A stretch of DNA of 33,228 nucleotides from Holophagales bacterium (GCA_009845425.1 VXZQ01000013.1:1-33228); one strand, 5' to 3'. Shown: positions 1 through 8,218, counted from the stretch's first letter. Notes: generated by a model from the sequence alone, not told the origin. A program made the numbers and translations.

Positions 1-822
1 CCGCCGGAGGGCGGCACCGGCATCTACGCGCCCGAGTTCACGGGCGCCGCGGGCAAGGTCGGCGGCTACAACGCCTTCTACGTCGACATCGGCGATGGCA
101 CCTTCCAGCTCGATGGCAAGTACCGCACCTCGATCATCACGGAGCCCGCGAACGGTCGGATGCCGGCGCTCACCGACGGCGCCAGGAAGCGGTTGGCCGA
201 GTCGGCGCTCTTCCGACACGAGAACACCGGCACCGCCTGGTGGATCGACCGCGAGTTCGGCCCGTACGACGACCCTGAGTTGCGCCCGCACGCCGAGCGC
301 TGCCTGCTGGGCTTCGGCTCCACCGCCGGGCCGCCGGCGCTGCCCGTCATGTACAACAACATGAAACGGATCGTGCAGACCGACACGCACCTGATGATCC
401 TGGTCGAGATGAACCATGACGCCCGGATCATCCCCATCGATTCCGCCCACGACGACAACGTCGAGAGCTGGCTCGGCGAATCGGTCGGCCGCTGGGAGGG
501 CGACACCCTGGTGGTCACGACGAAGAACTTCGGCGACGACTACAGCTTCACCCAGGGCTCCAAGGAGATGGTGATCACCGAGCGGTTCAGCCGCATCGAC
601 GACGACACCCTGCTCTACGGCTTCACCGTCGACGACCCGAACACCTGGACCGAGCCCTGGAGCGGTGAGTACCCGTGGCCGGCCAGCACCAACAAGGTCT
701 TCGAGTACGCCTGCCACGAAGGCAACTACGCACTCGGCGGCATCCTGCGCGGTGCCCGGCTGCTCGAGGAGGAAGCCCTCGAAGGCGACGGCGCGTCCAC
801 CGGCGGCGGAGGTTCCGAGTAG
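1..822 (+). CDS. Secreted P-family protein P1, 5' partial
   Basis: The reading frame is open from base 1, so the N-terminus and any signal peptide lie outside the window; 273 residues are visible. The family is one I do not recognise by function, and this is the first of seven copies here. Visible blocks are GGYNAFYVDIG near the start, RTSIITEPANGR, AERCLLGF, a YNNMKRIVQTDTH segment, WEGDTLVV, and the C-terminal EYACHEGNY followed by GGILRGARLLEEEA. The Cys of AERC and the Cys of EYAC are kept in all seven copies, which would fit a disulfide in an exported protein. The first ~140 bases are nearly identical to 8587-8724 of P3, pointing to recent duplication or gene conversion. It ends in a Gly/Ser-rich tail. 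Downstream lies a DUF6265 gene with its own -10-like site. Confidence 0.85.
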   Translation, partial: PPEGGTGIYAPEFTGAAGKVGGYNAFYVDIGDGTFQLDGKYRTSIITEPANGRMPALTDGARKRLAESALFRHENTGTAWWIDREFGPYDDPELRPHAERCLLGFGSTAGPPALPVMYNNMKRIVQTDTHLMILVEMNHDARIIPIDSAHDDNVESWLGESVGRWEGDTLVVTTKNFGDDYSFTQGSKEMVITERFSRIDDDTLLYGFTVDDPNTWTEPWSGEYPWPASTNKVFEYACHEGNYALGGILRGARLLEEEALEGDGASTGGGGSE

Positions 823-839
823 ACACCACTGCCCGCTGC

Positions 840-845
840 TATGGT
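840..845 (+). promoter_or_regulatory. -10-like element TATGGT
   Basis: Sequence gcTATGGT lies 29 bases before the ATG at 875, just after the P1 stop. It belongs to the recurring GCTAnnCT set described in the findings. No convincing -35 is visible. Confidence 0.35.
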
Positions 846-874
846 CGGCGGCTCAACTCCCTGGAGGACAATCC

Positions 875-1360
875 ATGCGCCGCACGCTCTTCGTTCTGCT
901 GATCGCTAGTCTGCTCACTGTGACTGCCGCTGCCGCCGACAACCACGGGCCCAGGGTGGAAGACCTGGCCTGGATGACCGGGACCTGGAGTGGCGCGATG
1001 GCGCAGGGCGGCTCCCTGGAAGAGAACTGGGCGGCGCCCAAGAACGGCTCGATGGCCGCCCTGGTCCGCGGCTTCTCTCCCGACGGAACGACGAACATGA
1101 TCGAGCTGATCTCGATCGAGGAAGAGAACGACTCCCTGGTGCTGCGACTCAAGCAGTGGAACCCCGGGATGGAGCCCCGCACCGAGTACTTCCAGGAGTT
1201 CAACCTGGTCGAGTCGAAGGACCGCATGATCATGTTCGAGAACGCGGGCAACGCGCAGTTCGAGAAGCTCGGTTACAGCCGTCCAGCCGATGACAAGTTC
1301 GTCATCTCGATCGAAGTGGGCGGCCAGAAGATCGACCTTCCCCTCGAAGCGGTCAAGTAG
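875..1360 (+). CDS. DUF6265 family secreted protein
   Basis: 161 residues from the ATG at 875, chosen because GGAGG at 863-867 precedes it and a signal peptide (hydrophobic LFVLLIASLL, then AAA-DNH) follows directly; the frame is open further upstream but without an SD. The mature part starts with VEDLAWMTGTWSG and continues with EENWAAP, IELISIEEENDSLVLRLKQWNP and a FENAGNAQFEKLGY block, which I recognise as the DUF6265 pattern (small calycin-like domain, function unknown). Length fits a single domain. It follows P1 by 52 bases and precedes DUF2911 by 15, so it probably shares a transcript with the next two genes. Assignment is from remembered motif patterns, not a search. Confidence 0.8.
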   Translation: MRRTLFVLLIASLLTVTAAAADNHGPRVEDLAWMTGTWSGAMAQGGSLEENWAAPKNGSMAALVRGFSPDGTTNMIELISIEEENDSLVLRLKQWNPGMEPRTEYFQEFNLVESKDRMIMFENAGNAQFEKLGYSRPADDKFVISIEVGGQKIDLPLEAVK

Positions 1361-1375
1361 CGCCACCTCCTGGCG

Positions 1376-2047
1376 TTGACCCAGGTGGCTTCGAGCCGGT
1401 TCGGAATCGCGGCGTCCGCGGCGCTCCTCGTCGCGGGCGCAGAACTGTTCGCAGGGGCCGGTATCGCCACCGCCCAGGACCGGCCGGCCAGCCCGGCGGG
1501 GGCCGCCGCGACGCAGATCGGCGGCTACTTCGACCCTCGCTCCGGCTACGTCAACGGCGGCTGGATCGAAGTCAGGTACGGGCGGCCTCTGCGCCGTGGC
1601 CGCGACATCTTCGGACCGCCCGACTTCATCGCCTTCCTCAACGACGGCGCGCCTGTGTGGCGAGCGGGAGCGAACCTGACGACGCGGCTGATCACGGAGT
1701 TGCCGCTCGTCATCGACCAGACCCGCCTCGATCCGGGCGAGTACACGATGTTCATCCAGCTCGGCCCGGAACGGTGGATCCTCATCATCTCCAAGTGGCC
1801 GGCGCAGGAGCGCTACGACTACCACGACCGGACGGCCCTGTTCGGCGCCTACGGCTACACCCCTGACAGGGATGTGCTGCGCACCGACATGACGCTCCAG
1901 CCGCTGCCCATGTCCTTCGAGCAGTTGTCCTGGCAGTTCCTCGACGTGACGCCGGAAGGTGGCCGTCTGGCGCTCCTCTGGGACCGCCAGATGGCGTCGG
2001 TGCCGTTCCAGGTGGCTTCGCCGGAAACAGGAGAAACCGATGACTGA
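1376..2047 (+). CDS. DUF2911 family secreted protein
   Basis: 223 residues from a TTG at 1376; a GTG at 1385 is equally possible, since neither has a clear SD and the gene probably depends on readthrough from the DUF6265 gene 15 bases upstream. A signal-like hydrophobic stretch (ASAALLVAGAELFAGAGIATAQ) is followed by the DUF2911 pattern: WIEVRYGRPLRRGRDIFG, VWRAGANLTTRLITE, LDPGEYTMFIQ, WILIISKW and a terminal LALLWDRQMASVPF strand. The family is a periplasmic beta-sandwich of unknown role. Its stop overlaps the start of the GFA gene by eight bases (ATGACTGA), so translation of the two is likely coupled. Confidence 0.8.
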   Translation: MTQVASSRFGIAASAALLVAGAELFAGAGIATAQDRPASPAGAAATQIGGYFDPRSGYVNGGWIEVRYGRPLRRGRDIFGPPDFIAFLNDGAPVWRAGANLTTRLITELPLVIDQTRLDPGEYTMFIQLGPERWILIISKWPAQERYDYHDRTALFGAYGYTPDRDVLRTDMTLQPLPMSFEQLSWQFLDVTPEGGRLALLWDRQMASVPFQVASPETGETDD

Positions 2048-2483
2048 GTCCGAAACGGCCGCCGACAGAATGCGCGGCCAGTGCCTCTGCGGCGCGATCC
2101 GCTTCGAGGTCGACGTGCCCGAGCGCACCTACAGCGTCTGCCACTGCGGCCTGTGCCGCCGCTGGTCCGGCGGCCCGCTGATGTCCGTCCACTGTCCCGA
2201 ACCCAACACGGAGTGGCTGAACGACGACGGCCTGACCTGGTACCAAGGCACACCCTGGGCCCAGCGCGGCTTCTGCTCAAGGTGCGGATCAAGCCTCTTC
2301 TGGCGGCTCGCCCAGGAGCCGGAGGGGATGCTGATCGTCAGCGTCGATGCCCTCGATGACGCCGCAGGCTTCGCGCTCGACCGTCACATCTACAGCGACG
2401 CCAGGCCCGACCGCTACGACTTCGCCGACGACCGCCCGCGAGTCACGGAGGCGGAGCTGATGAAGGAACTGGGGCTCGGCTAG
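2040..2483 (+). CDS. GFA family zinc protein (formaldehyde-activating enzyme-like)
   Basis: 147 residues from ATG 2040, with AGGAG about seven bases upstream. The GFA/CENP-V fold is shown by Cys pairs and triads: C15 and C17 (GQCLCGAIRF), C34, C36 and C39 (CHCGLCRRWSG), and C79 and C82 (GFCSRCGSSLFWR). In the family these bind one structural and one catalytic zinc. The founding member was described as adding glutathione to formaldehyde, though most homologues have no proven substrate. No signal peptide, so cytoplasmic, unlike its neighbours. It overlaps DUF2911 by eight bases and is convergent with P2 nine bases away. A short dyad (GCTCG...CGAGC, 2474-2488) spans its stop codon and might act as a terminator, but has no T-run. 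A glutathione S-transferase at 7.1 kb and an alcohol dehydrogenase at 3.7 kb make aldehyde handling plausible. Confidence 0.88.
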   Translation: MTESETAADRMRGQCLCGAIRFEVDVPERTYSVCHCGLCRRWSGGPLMSVHCPEPNTEWLNDDGLTWYQGTPWAQRGFCSRCGSSLFWRLAQEPEGMLIVSVDALDDAAGFALDRHIYSDARPDRYDFADDRPRVTEAELMKELGLG

Positions 2484-2492
2484 CGAGCGCGC

Positions 2493-3626
2493 CTACTCAC
2501 CGCCGCCCGTTCCGGCCCCGGCCGCCAGGGCCTCAGCTTCGAGCAGCCGAGCGCCACGCATGATGTTGCCCATCGCGTAGTTGCCTTCGTGGCAGGCGTA
2601 CTCGTACACCTTGTCCGTGGTGGCCGGCCAGGTGTAGTCGCCCTTCCAGGGCTGGGTCCAGGTCGACGGGTCATCGACGGTGAACTCGTAGTGGAGGGTG
2701 TCCGCGTCGAGCCGGGTGAAGCGCTCCGTGACGTGCAGGTCGCGCGAGGCGGAACCCAGACCCGGCCGGTCGCCGAAGTTCTTCGTGCTGACGACCAGGG
2801 TGTCGCCTTCCCACCAGCCGATCGAGTCGCCCAGCCACTTGCGGACGCTGGAGGCGTCGTGCTCCGAGTTCAGGCGAACCACCCTGGCGTCGTGGTTCAT
2901 CTCGACCAGGATCATCACGTGGGTGTCGGTCTGCACGATCCGCTTGTGGTTGTTGTAGAGCGCCGGCAGCATCGGCGGTCCCTGGGTCGAGCCGAAACCC
3001 ATGATGCAGCGCTCGGCGTGAGGCCGCTGCTCGATGTCGTCGTACGGCCCAGGCGCCTCGGCGCCTCCTTCCTGGATCCACCAGGCGACGCCCTTGTTGG
3101 CCCGGAACGGCGTCAGCGCCCGCCGGGCCGCGCGGCGTTCCCTGGCGGCGTCCGTGATCGGCGGCATCCGGCCGTTCGCGGGCTCGGAGATGATCGAGGT
3201 CCGGTAGGCGCCGTCGATCGACACCGCGCTCGAGCCGCGGTCGATCCAGAACGCGTTGTAGCCGCCGACGTTGCCCGCTCCCAGGTTCTCGCGCTGGGAG
3301 TCGTCGAAGCCGACCGGGGCCGCGCCCGTGTCGGACGGAGCGGCGCGGTTCGGGTCGCTCTTCTCGTTGGCCTTGGCCAGCAGCGCCTGCTCTTCCTCCT
3401 CGATCGCCTTCGCCTCCTCGGCGGTCAGGAACAGGTTGTCGCCGTACCGCGCGGGCCGCTGAAGCGGCGTCAGGGTGGCGATGTTGTAGAAGCCCGAGAG
3501 ATCGGGCTTGCCGTCCGCCATGCGGGGAATGTCGTCTTCGGCGGCGACTGCCGGGAGCGCGATCAGGGCCGCGAGACACAGCGTGAGCAGGGAGCGGGTC
3601 GGTACTGCCGAGGCCGCGTGGTTCAT
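2493..3626 (-). CDS. Secreted P-family protein P2
   Basis: 377 residues; the ATG at 3626 is preceded by GGAGGA. A Sec signal peptide (SLLTLCLAALIALPAVAA, cleavage near residue 29) leads into MADGKPDLSGFYNIATLTPLQRP (35-58), a Glu/Ala-rich helix (68-90), GGYNAFWIDRG (121-131), RTSIISEPANGR (142-153), AERC (C207), YNNHKRIVQTDTHVMILVEMNHDAR (224-248), WWEGDTLVV (271-279) and EYACHEGNY (342-350, C345, H346), then NIMRGARLLEAEA and a Gly-rich end. This is one of the complete reference members of the family. The WEGDTLVV-to-EYAC half looks beta-rich and the signal implies a periplasmic or secreted location. Function is unknown. It is divergent from the PQQ dehydrogenase, with 123 bases between the starts, so co-regulation is possible. 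Confidence 0.88.
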   Translation of the reverse strand: MNHAASAVPTRSLLTLCLAALIALPAVAAEDDIPRMADGKPDLSGFYNIATLTPLQRPARYGDNLFLTAEEAKAIEEEEQALLAKANEKSDPNRAAPSDTGAAPVGFDDSQRENLGAGNVGGYNAFWIDRGSSAVSIDGAYRTSIISEPANGRMPPITDAARERRAARRALTPFRANKGVAWWIQEGGAEAPGPYDDIEQRPHAERCIMGFGSTQGPPMLPALYNNHKRIVQTDTHVMILVEMNHDARVVRLNSEHDASSVRKWLGDSIGWWEGDTLVVSTKNFGDRPGLGSASRDLHVTERFTRLDADTLHYEFTVDDPSTWTQPWKGDYTWPATTDKVYEYACHEGNYAMGNIMRGARLLEAEALAAGAGTGGGE

Positions 3627-3687
3627 CGATCATCCTCCGACTGTTTGGGCTGGCGATGCGTCAACAATCGTACCAGCGGCATCCCGC

Positions 3688-3693
3688 TATGCT
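3688..3693 (+). promoter_or_regulatory. -10-like element TATGCT
   Basis: cgcTATGCT in the divergent P2/PQQ-dehydrogenase spacer, 56 bases before ATG 3750. It matches the GCTAnnCT set; no clear -35. On the other strand TACGAT at 3667-3672 is a weaker candidate for P2. Confidence 0.4.
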
Positions 3694-3749
3694 CCGCCCC
3701 GACTACGGACAAAGGCAGGTACCCGTCTGCCACGAGCAGGGAGCGTGAC

Positions 3750-5990
3750 ATGAGTTCGAACCATGTACCGGGCGGTGTGCGACTGGCCAGCGTGGTGACG
3801 ACCGCCACACTCCTGCTGTTCCTTGCCTTCGGCACCGCGAGCGGCCAGACGGGCCCACTGATCGAACCGGTCACCGACGCCGAACTGGCCGCCACGCCCG
3901 ACGGCGACTGGCTGAGCTTCCGCGGCAACCTGTCCGCCTGGGCGTACAGCGCGCTCGACGCGGTGAACACCGAGACTGTCGGCCAACTCGACTTCGCCTG
4001 GGCAGCGGCGATGGAGGACGGCCCCAACGAGGCGACGCCACTGATTCGGGGGGGAATCGTCTACCTGCCACAGCCCGAGGATGTGATCCACGCCCTCGAC
4101 GCGCGCACCGGCGACCTGATCTGGGAGTACCGCCGGGAGCACAACTACCTCGACCCGGAAGGCGCGGATCCCGCGCGGCGCTTCGGCCAGGGTCTGGGCC
4201 GGATCACGCGCAACATCGCGATCTGGCAGGACGGCCTGTTCGTCGCCACGATGGACGCCTTCATCATCCGACTGGATGCAAACACCGGTGAGCTGGTGTG
4301 GGAAACCCGGGTCGGCGACAGCCGCATGGCCCATTCGTCCGGTCCGATCATCGCCGACGGCAAGGTGATCAGCGGCCGCTCCTGCAACATGTCCGTCGCC
4401 GGCGGTTGCTACCTCACGGCGCACGACGCCGAGGACGGCCGGGAACTCTGGCGCTTCTACACGATCCCGCGGCCCGGCGAGCCCGGCGACGAAACCTGGG
4501 GCGGCCTGCCGCTCGAGCGCCGCTTCCACGTCGGCGCCTGGCACGTCGGCTCGTACGACCCGGACCTCGGACTCGTCTACTGGGGCACCTCCGTGCCCGC
4601 GCCGTCGCCCGAGGTCCTGCGCGGCAGCGGCGCCGGGTCACTCCTCTACTCGAACAGCACCCTCGCGCTCCGCGCCGACACGGGAGAGCTCGCGTGGTAC
4701 TTCCAGCACCTGCCGCGGGACAACTGGGACCTCGACCACCCCTTCGAGCGCATCCTCGTCGACCTGGAGATGGAGCCGAACGAAGAAGCGACCTGGTCGA
4801 TCAACCCGGAGCTCGAACACGGCGACCGGCGGCGGGTCATGACCGGCTTCCCCGGCAAGACCGCCATCCTCTGGACCCTCGACCGGGAGACCGGCGAGTT
4901 CCTGTGGGCGCGCGAGACCGTCTTCCAGAACGTGATCACGCACATCGACGCGCACACCGGCACGGTTACCGTCAACGAGGAGGTCATCCCGAAGGCACGT
5001 GACGAGGAGTACGGCGTCGTCTGCCCGGCGGCGAGCGGCGGCAAGGACTGGCCGACGGCGGCCTACAGCCCGCTGACCGAGGCGGTCTACGCGCCGCTCC
5101 AGGACGTCTGCATGTCGCCGATCATCACCGGCACCGGCGAGGGGCCGCCCCAGGGTTACGGCATCAACTTCCGGATGCAACTGGCGCCGAACAAGACGAC
5201 GGTCGGCCGCCTGGACGCAGTCTCGGCCCGCACCGGAGAGTCCCTGTGGCGCTTCGAGGAGCCGGCCGGGATGATGTCGGTGATGACCACCGGCGGCGGG
5301 CTCGTCTTCGCCGGCAACACGAACCGGCGTTTTCGGGCGTGGGACGCCGCCACCGGCGACATCCTCTGGGAGACAGTGCTAGGCGGGCCGGTCACAGGGT
5401 TCCCGGTCAGCTTCGCGGTGGACGGCGAGCAGTACGTCGCGGTGACCGCCGGAGGCGGCGATCTGCTGAGCGGACTCTTCAACCGCTTCGGGAACCTGCC
5501 CGCGCGCTCCGGCGCCAACTTGCTCTATGCCTTCAAGCTGTCGGACACCGCAGGACGCGGCCCGATCGAGCAGCCGACGCTCGCCGCCGCGGCGCCGGCC
5601 GACGAGTTGCCGCCGATGATCATGATCGACGCCCCGCTGCTCGATGGTTCGGCGCCTTGCGCCAGTTTCTCAGCCGAGCAGGCCGAGCGCGGGGCCGCCC
5701 TCTACCAGGAACAGTGCGCGGAATGCCACGGGCCGACGCTGCGCGGCGGCGCCCAGGGCGCGGCGCTCGCCGGCCGGAGCTTCACGAGCTACTGGCAGAA
5801 CCGCACCGCCAGCGGGCTTTACCGGACGATCCGCGAGACGATGCCCCAGGGCCGGGAGGGGACGATCGGCCCGGCGGCATCAGCCGACCTGTTGGCCTTC
5901 CTGCTGAGCGAGAACGGCGCCGAGGCCACCGGCGAGCTCGGCTCCGACGTCGACACGCTAGACGGCCAGCGCACCTGCTTCCGGCAGTAA
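3750..5990 (+). CDS. PQQ-dependent alcohol dehydrogenase with C-terminal cytochrome c
   Basis: 746 residues. Start ATG 3750 is chosen because a signal peptide (SVVTTATLLLFLAFGTASGQ) follows at once; the frame runs on upstream, but that part is antisense to P2. It is a quinohemoprotein dehydrogenase of the periplasm that oxidises alcohols and passes electrons from PQQ to a covalent heme. An eight-bladed propeller is indicated by repeated tryptophan-docking motifs (ALDARTGDLIWEYRRE, RLDANTGELVWETRVG, ALRADTGELAWYFQ, DAATGDILWETVLGG). DNWDLD at 324-329 contains the likely catalytic Asp (D327). SCNMSVAGGCY holds a spaced Cys pair rather than the adjacent pair of methanol dehydrogenase. The C-terminal domain has CAECH (656-660) and a later Met (ETMPQG) as possible axial ligand. 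The substrate cannot be read from sequence. The 3' end overlaps the ZIP gene tail-to-tail by 33 bases. Confidence 0.93.
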   Translation: MSSNHVPGGVRLASVVTTATLLLFLAFGTASGQTGPLIEPVTDAELAATPDGDWLSFRGNLSAWAYSALDAVNTETVGQLDFAWAAAMEDGPNEATPLIRGGIVYLPQPEDVIHALDARTGDLIWEYRREHNYLDPEGADPARRFGQGLGRITRNIAIWQDGLFVATMDAFIIRLDANTGELVWETRVGDSRMAHSSGPIIADGKVISGRSCNMSVAGGCYLTAHDAEDGRELWRFYTIPRPGEPGDETWGGLPLERRFHVGAWHVGSYDPDLGLVYWGTSVPAPSPEVLRGSGAGSLLYSNSTLALRADTGELAWYFQHLPRDNWDLDHPFERILVDLEMEPNEEATWSINPELEHGDRRRVMTGFPGKTAILWTLDRETGEFLWARETVFQNVITHIDAHTGTVTVNEEVIPKARDEEYGVVCPAASGGKDWPTAAYSPLTEAVYAPLQDVCMSPIITGTGEGPPQGYGINFRMQLAPNKTTVGRLDAVSARTGESLWRFEEPAGMMSVMTTGGGLVFAGNTNRRFRAWDAATGDILWETVLGGPVTGFPVSFAVDGEQYVAVTAGGGDLLSGLFNRFGNLPARSGANLLYAFKLSDTAGRGPIEQPTLAAAAPADELPPMIMIDAPLLDGSAPCASFSAEQAERGAALYQEQCAECHGPTLRGGAQGAALAGRSFTSYWQNRTASGLYRTIRETMPQGREGTIGPAASADLLAFLLSENGAEATGELGSDVDTLDGQRTCFRQ

Positions 5991-7094
5991 CCCGACTCTC
6001 CCGGGCGGCCCGAGCACCGACGCGTGGTCCTCGTGATCATGGTCGTCCTGATCCTCGTGCCCGGCTTCGTCCTCGTCCTGCCCAGCCTCGTCATGATCGT
6101 CATGGCCAGCCTCGTCGCCCTCGTCGTGAGCATGGTCGTCACCATCCTCGTCATGCCCGGCATCCTCGTCATGCGCATGGTCGTCGTGCTGCCCACTCTC
6201 CTCGTGAGCGTGAGCGTGACCGTCGTCACCGTGCGAGTGGCCGAGGTGGGAGTGCTGATGCCAGAGGCCCATCACCGCCATCGTTCCAATGCCGATCATC
6301 ACCAGCGCGAACTTGAGCGCCCGGTCGCGGTCCTGCTCGGGCATCGGAACGTCGTCCTCGCCCATCAGGGAACTCCGGACGTAGTGGGCGATCCGGTCCC
6401 GCTCCCTCGACATCTCCGCGTCCAGCACGTCCATCACCGCCACGTAGATGAAGGTGCCCGCGGCGATCGCGTTGAAGCTCCCCTCGAAGATCAGGGCTGT
6501 TCTCCCCTCGAACACCTGTCCCGCCACGGTGCCGAACACGATCCCGAGCGGCGTCATGACCGAGAAGAGCCACAGCGTCTGCCACAGCTTCCGGTTGCCC
6601 GCGGAGTGGGCGGTCACGATCAGCGCGAACGCCGCCGATCCCTTGTGGAACAGGATGCCCAGCATGACGACGAGCGCGGCCGCGGCTTCCGGCTGAAGCC
6701 CTAGAGCCATCCCGGCGATGATCGAGTGCACCGACAGCACGATGAGCAGGACGAAGGCGTAGAAGGGCGGCCTCGTCCGCTCGTCCTCCCGGCCCAGCAT
6801 CGAGTTGCGGCTCTCGAGGAAGACCCGGTCGACCAACAGCAGCAGACCGACTCCCAGCGCCGCGAGCAGGGGCGCCAGGGGATAGTCGACCAGTTTCCGT
6901 AGCGCTTCATCGGCCTCGGGCAGCAGGTGGACGAACCCGACACCAAGAAAGATCCCCCCTGCCAGCGCGTTGCCCAGGGAGAGGTAGCGCCGGCTGGCCT
7001 GCTGCCTGGCGACGAGGATGGGGATCATGCCGCCGACGATGGCGATCCCGAAGATCGACAGGCCGGCGATGATCTTGATGGCAAGCGGGGACAT
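5958..7094 (-). CDS. ZIP family divalent metal transporter with His/Asp-rich C-terminal tail
   Basis: 378 residues from ATG 7094, with GGAGG upstream. Eight hydrophobic segments (about 5-27, 41-60, 73-92, 112-134, 138-163, 171-193, 203-224, 260-278) give a full ZIP fold. The metal site is visible in segment 4 (H123, S124, in HSIIAGMALG) and segment 5 (H150, K151, in FHKGSAAFAL), close to the usual HS...G and HE/HK motifs. It should import Zn2+ or a similar ion across the inner membrane. Residues 279-357 are a run of His, Asp and Glu after the last segment, which in ZIP topology is on the periplasmic side; in many ZIPs the His-rich part is instead a cytoplasmic loop. The last 33 coding bases lie on the opposite strand of the PQQ dehydrogenase 3' end, which gives an odd non-acidic terminus (GPPGRVGLLPEAGALAV). 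Confidence 0.9.
   Translation of the reverse strand: MSPLAIKIIAGLSIFGIAIVGGMIPILVARQQASRRYLSLGNALAGGIFLGVGFVHLLPEADEALRKLVDYPLAPLLAALGVGLLLLVDRVFLESRNSMLGREDERTRPPFYAFVLLIVLSVHSIIAGMALGLQPEAAAALVVMLGILFHKGSAAFALIVTAHSAGNRKLWQTLWLFSVMTPLGIVFGTVAGQVFEGRTALIFEGSFNAIAAGTFIYVAVMDVLDAEMSRERDRIAHYVRSSLMGEDDVPMPEQDRDRALKFALVMIGIGTMAVMGLWHQHSHLGHSHGDDGHAHAHEESGQHDDHAHDEDAGHDEDGDDHAHDEGDEAGHDDHDEAGQDEDEAGHEDQDDHDHEDHASVLGPPGRVGLLPEAGALAV
6024..6260 (-). repeat. Low-complexity GAC/CAC/GAG triplet tract
   Basis: Encodes the His/Asp/Glu tail of the ZIP transporter as irregular repeats of GHDED, HDDH and HAHDE units. Repeated triplets make it prone to length change. The opposite strand reads as Val/Met/Leu-rich and mimics membrane segments. 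Confidence 0.8.
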
Positions 7095-7125
7095 GGGGTG
7101 GGGCCTCCTCTATCCTCTCAACCGC

Positions 7126-7836
7126 TCAGGACGACCCGGCTGACGCCACGTCGCCCTGAAGCGACGGCGGCAACAACTCCGGCCTCGTGAAGAAGTTCGC
7201 CTGCGCCGCCCGGACATAGGCGGGGCGCAGGTTCAGACGATCGCGATAGGCCGCCAGCCGCTCACCGATCGGCTCGCCGTAGGCAACCGCCCAGTCCAGG
7301 CAACTGCCAAGGAGGATGTCGACGCCCGTGAACCGGTCGCCGAGCAGGTACTCGCGCCCGTCGCCGAACTCGAGTTCCGCCACCGCCGACTGCTTGGCGA
7401 AACCCTCGCTCGCGGTCCGGATCGCCGCCGGCGCCTCGCCGTAGAGGTAGGCAAGATCGCGGTGCTTGCGGATCACGTAGAGCGTGTGGGCGTCGAGCTC
7501 CATCATCACGAAGAACGCCCACTGGTCGTACCGCGCACGCTCCTCCGTTCCCGCGGGCGGCATCAGGCCGAACGGCTCGCCGTAGGTCACGGCCACGTAG
7601 TTCACGATCGCCGCGCTCTCGGCGAGCGTCAGCTCCCCGTCCTGCAGCAGCGGGATCTTCTGACGCGGATTGAGCTTCGTGAACTCCTCCGTCTGGGTCT
7701 CGCCCGTCCGCGGACCGATCGGCCGGTGCTCGTAGTCGAGCCCCAGTTCGTTGAGTGCCCAGTGAGCGCGCATCGTCCGCGACGTGCTGCAGCCCCAGAG
7801 CACCAGCGGTGGGGCGCTGCTTCGCTCGTCTGCCAT
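7126..7836 (-). CDS. Glutathione S-transferase family protein
   Basis: 236 residues from ATG 7836; a TTG twelve bases further upstream is an alternative, and neither has an SD. The N-terminal thioredoxin-like domain begins LVLWGCSTSRTMRAHWALNELGLDYE and includes the cis-proline region (NPRQKIPLLQDG) and the glutathione-binding ESAAIVNYVA. The C-terminal helical domain has the conserved LLGDRFTGVDILLGSCLDW (N-capping box). The CSTSR motif at the usual Ser/Cys position suggests a bacterial class acting by Ser or Cys. The protein is cytoplasmic, and its substrate is unknown. It lies 31 bases upstream of the ZIP gene on the same strand, so the two may share a transcript. Length is normal for the family. 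Confidence 0.9.
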   Translation of the reverse strand: MADERSSAPPLVLWGCSTSRTMRAHWALNELGLDYEHRPIGPRTGETQTEEFTKLNPRQKIPLLQDGELTLAESAAIVNYVAVTYGEPFGLMPPAGTEERARYDQWAFFVMMELDAHTLYVIRKHRDLAYLYGEAPAAIRTASEGFAKQSAVAELEFGDGREYLLGDRFTGVDILLGSCLDWAVAYGEPIGERLAAYRDRLNLRPAYVRAAQANFFTRPELLPPSLQGDVASAGSS

Positions 7837-7951
7837 CGGGCACAGCAAGAATGTCAGAAACCCGGGGACCTGGGAAACGCTGCCACGAGGGGACAGCAGC
7901 CGCCCGAGCAGCCGCGAACCGCTCAGCGGAAGCCAGAGGCTGTCGAACCCG

Positions 7952-8161
7952 CTACCCCGACCTAGGCAACGACGCCGCCAGCGAGACAGCCAGACAGACC
8001 ATGGCGAGGACGTAGAAGGCGATCGTCACGACATCCGCCAGCACGGGCACGTCGACCGGGCCGGACAGGGATCGCCGGCAGGCGGCTATGGGCAGGCCCG
8101 CGCCGATCAGGCCGAGAACGATCCAGCGCGCCCATGTCAGTCGAGAGTTCGGTTCCGCCAT
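7952..8161 (-). CDS. Small two-helix membrane protein, unknown
   Basis: 69 residues with two clear hydrophobic segments: WARWIVLGLIGAGLPIAAC (about 10-28) and VLADVVTIAFYVLAMVCLAVSLAASL (about 39-64), joined by a short basic loop. I do not recognise a family. Support comes only from the clean amphipathic layout, the ATG start and position at the head of a same-strand run (GST, ZIP) with a 115-base gap. There is no SD before the ATG at 8161, which weakens the call; expression could be leaderless or the frame may be chance. Confidence 0.45.
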   Translation of the reverse strand: MAEPNSRLTWARWIVLGLIGAGLPIAACRRSLSGPVDVPVLADVVTIAFYVLAMVCLAVSLAASLPRSG

Positions 8162-8218
8162 GGCGAGGGGAGGATGTCACAGATCGCGTGGTTTCGCAGC
8201 TTCCGCACCGGCGAGCGC

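Noticed and set aside
839..2128. 429-residue minus-strand open frame
   Set aside because: Opposite DUF6265 and DUF2911, both recognisable; no signal or motif in the antisense reading.
2589..3749. N-terminal extension of the PQQ dehydrogenase frame by 387 residues
   Set aside because: This part is antisense to P2, has no recognisable domain and would bury the signal peptide that starts at 3750.
6024..6704. Plus-strand frame rich in Val, Met and Leu that looks like a membrane protein
   Set aside because: It is the antisense of the ZIP His/Asp tail: GAC and CAC codons read as Val/Met/Leu on the other strand. It has no SD and does not fit the surrounding gene layout.
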